NCBI GenBank assembly: GCA_029861795.1
Contig: JAOTYS010000195.1
Span: forward strand, 1-8,200
DNA length: 8,200 nucleotides
Source of the DNA: Gammaproteobacteria bacterium
Lineage (GTDB): Bacteria; Pseudomonadota; Gammaproteobacteria; Arenicellales; JAOTYS01
Reading direction: 5' to 3'
The translations under genes were made by a program, and so were the position numbers. This document shows, one piece after another, positions 7,241 through 8,200 of the stretch. Each line of letters starts with the position of its first letter. The stretch's first letter is position 1. Below the pieces are notes generated by a model, which saw nothing but the letters and a program-made list of their open reading frames with translations, did no database searches and was not told the origin of the DNA.

Positions 7241-7315
7241 CTGTCATTCCCGCCCCCGATCGGAGCCTGTCCTCGCGAAAGCGGGGATCGAGGGCAGGCT
7301 CCAGCGGGAATCCAG
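7241..7315. repeat. Nested palindromic intergenic repeat (REP-like)
   Basis: The outer arms are ATTCCCGC (7246-7253) and GCGGGAAT (7304-7311), flanked by CTG (7241) and CAG (7313), the form of the CTGTCATTCCCGC...GCGGGAATCCAG repeats common in gammaproteobacterial intergenic DNA. Instead of the usual short loop, it contains a second, longer palindrome: GGAGCCTGTCCTCG (7262-7275) pairs with CGAGGGCAGGCTCC (7289-7302) over 14 bp with one G-T wobble. At its tip is CGC-GAAA-GCG. It looks like one repeat inserted into another, or a composite family member. It occupies the 189-base gap between the 88-residue protein gene and the methyltransferase gene and could act as an RNA stabiliser or attenuator. 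Confidence 0.8.
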
Positions 7316-7359
7316 GTAATTCAGACGCTCAATCTTAGTTGCTTCGGTGGATGCCCTAG

Positions 7360-7626
7360 TCAACGCCGTCTGGATTTTTGATAGGCCTCATCGACCCGAT
7401 CGATATCGGCTTGAACTTGTTTGCGACTTCGTTCGTAGATGATCTCCCGTCCCATCACGCTGCCAGCGTATGCCAGCCCAGTGCGCGTCGGAGTCAATTC
7501 GCACCTAACGTTGTGGACACCTTCACCGATCACAACCTCTATACGATCAGCTCTCTTGCTAAGAAGCACCACCTCCATGGTTTGTCCACTTTGGGTTGCG
7601 CGTACCGTAATTTTCTCGTATTCCAT
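7360..7626 (-). CDS. Small hypothetical protein, 88 residues
   Basis: I do not recognise a characterised family. The protein begins MEYEKITVRATQSGQTMEVV, appears mostly beta-stranded to about residue 64 (alternating hydrophobic residues, then LAYAGSVMGREIIYE at 51-65), and ends in a charged helix with three terminal arginines. It has no signal peptide, membrane segment or metal motif, with a single Cys at 42. The ATG at 7626 lacks a clear Shine-Dalgarno site. It lies 27 bases downstream of the GFA-family stop on the same strand, so it may depend on read-through from that gene. Coding status is supported by a good codon pattern, position, and a plausible folded sequence. Confidence 0.6.
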   Translation of the reverse strand: MEYEKITVRATQSGQTMEVVLLSKRADRIEVVIGEGVHNVRCELTPTRTGLAYAGSVMGREIIYERSRKQVQADIDRVDEAYQKSRRR

Positions 7627-7653
7627 GAAATCGTTAGCTCTAGTTCACAGTGA

Positions 7654-8058
7654 TTATTGCTGCTCCACACCCTTGATCGATCCTAGGTCCATGATCCATT
7701 TTTGGGCCGAGCGAGTCCAGTATTGTGTGCTTGGGCGAAGTTCGTTGCGCTGGCGTGCGGTGCCAACGCGAATACCAAGGGATTTCGGGCCATCCCCAAC
7801 GGATGTGGAATAGATCTGGGCGCCGCATTCAGGACAGAACGTTTGCTCCCGCTCATTACCGCTTTCAGCGACTTTGATATAGATCTTCGGTCGTCCGGTA
7901 AGAAACTCAAAAGCGTTGTCCGCACCAAACACGACTGTGCGAAAGGCAGATCCCGATAGGGTTTGGCAATCCGTGCAGTGACACACCACAACTTCGTTCG
8001 GATCAACCTCAGCCTGATAGGTGATATAGCCGCAGTGGCAACCACCGTCGATTTTCAT
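7654..8058 (-). CDS. GFA (CENP-V/GFA-fold) zinc-binding family protein
   Basis: This 134-residue protein carries the cysteine pattern of the GFA family: GGCHCG (C7, C9), CHCTDCQ (C26, C28, C31) and FCPECG (C75, C78). These are the ligands of two zinc sites in the characterised fold. The family is named after glutathione-dependent formaldehyde-activating enzyme (formation of S-hydroxymethylglutathione), but most members are of unproven activity, so only the fold is assigned here. It is cytosolic, without a signal peptide. The ATG at 8058 has a strong GGAGGTGA site. It leads the visible minus-strand set towards the 88-residue gene and the methyltransferase; a link with one-carbon or thiol chemistry is suggestive only. 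Confidence 0.9.
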   Translation of the reverse strand: MKIDGGCHCGYITYQAEVDPNEVVVCHCTDCQTLSGSAFRTVVFGADNAFEFLTGRPKIYIKVAESGNEREQTFCPECGAQIYSTSVGDGPKSLGIRVGTARQRNELRPSTQYWTRSAQKWIMDLGSIKGVEQQ

Positions 8059-8061
8059 GTT

Positions 8062-8069
8062 TCACCTCC
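8062..8069 (-). promoter_or_regulatory. Strong ribosome binding site of the GFA-family gene
   Basis: GGAGGTGA on the minus strand, 3 bases before the ATG at 8058, with the GGAGG core 6 bases away. Confidence 0.75.
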
Positions 8070-8085
8070 ATGAATTTAGTCCAGA

Positions 8086-8200
8086 TTACCCGAATTGTTG
8101 GTTTGCTTCGTTATATGACACATCATCAGTGCGCTCGAAAAAGAGCGGATGTTTTACGAGATCGCTGAAGAATAGAAACGGGTTACGCATAGCTTGAGCG
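8086..8200 (-). CDS. 3' end of an unidentified gene running in from the right edge
   Basis: A minus-strand frame is open from the window edge to TAA at 8088-8086. It would end in MRNPFLFFSDLVKHPLFFE, then a polar tail finishing NEANQQFG. There is no ribosome site before the internal ATG at 8190, so this is more likely the C-terminus of a longer gene than a 34-residue protein. It would end 27 bases before the GFA start. The family is not recognisable, and chance openness over 38 codons is possible. Confidence 0.35.
   Translation of the reverse strand, partial: AQAMRNPFLFFSDLVKHPLFFERTDDVSYNEANQQFG

Noticed and set aside
7241..7315. Nested palindrome as an intrinsic terminator
   Set aside because: No T-run follows the stem on either strand, and the outer arms match a known type of dispersed intergenic repeat.

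Overview
The window looks like chromosomal DNA of a Pseudomonadota bacterium, most likely a gammaproteobacterium. This is an inference from gene content, strong Shine-Dalgarno sites, roughly balanced base composition and a CATTCCCGC...GCGGGAAT palindromic intergenic repeat of a type common in that group. I see no phage, transposase, integron, CRISPR, rRNA or tRNA signal. The gene density is ordinary, and most genes are small metabolic or accessory functions.

Left end (1-1257, + strand): the 3' part of a SAM-dependent methyltransferase, followed after about 107 bases by a stand-alone DUF1989 (urea-carboxylase-associated family) protein. Facing them is a three-gene minus-strand set (2328 back to 1300): a half-size TMEM165/GDT1-type membrane protein, a small conserved protein whose ribosome site overlaps the previous stop codon, and a UspA-type universal stress protein.

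Centre (2329-4898): a 643-base non-coding stretch lies between the divergent GDT1-like gene and egtB. It holds several inverted repeats and no recognisable gene. egtB (2972-4270, + strand) encodes a hercynylcysteine sulfoxide synthase of ergothioneine biosynthesis. Its residues suggest the type that uses cysteine directly. No egtD is in the window. Converging on egtB is an SDR/NAD(P)H-binding gene that is a pseudogene. It has an amber codon where the family has Trp, and an apparent one-base deletion near the 3' end.

Right part (4461-8200, all minus strand): in transcription order, the tail of an unidentified gene, a GFA/CENP-V-fold zinc protein, an unknown 88-residue protein, a nested palindromic repeat, a complete SAM-dependent methyltransferase, a DUF1801 protein, a zinc-type homocysteine S-methyltransferase, and the dead SDR gene. 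The intact methyltransferase, homocysteine methyltransferase and GFA protein suggest methyl-group and one-carbon/thiol metabolism, and EgtB adds sulfur and redox chemistry. This functional link is inference. The strongest direct sequence observations are the doubly broken SDR gene, the nested repeat, and the structured non-coding region upstream of egtB.
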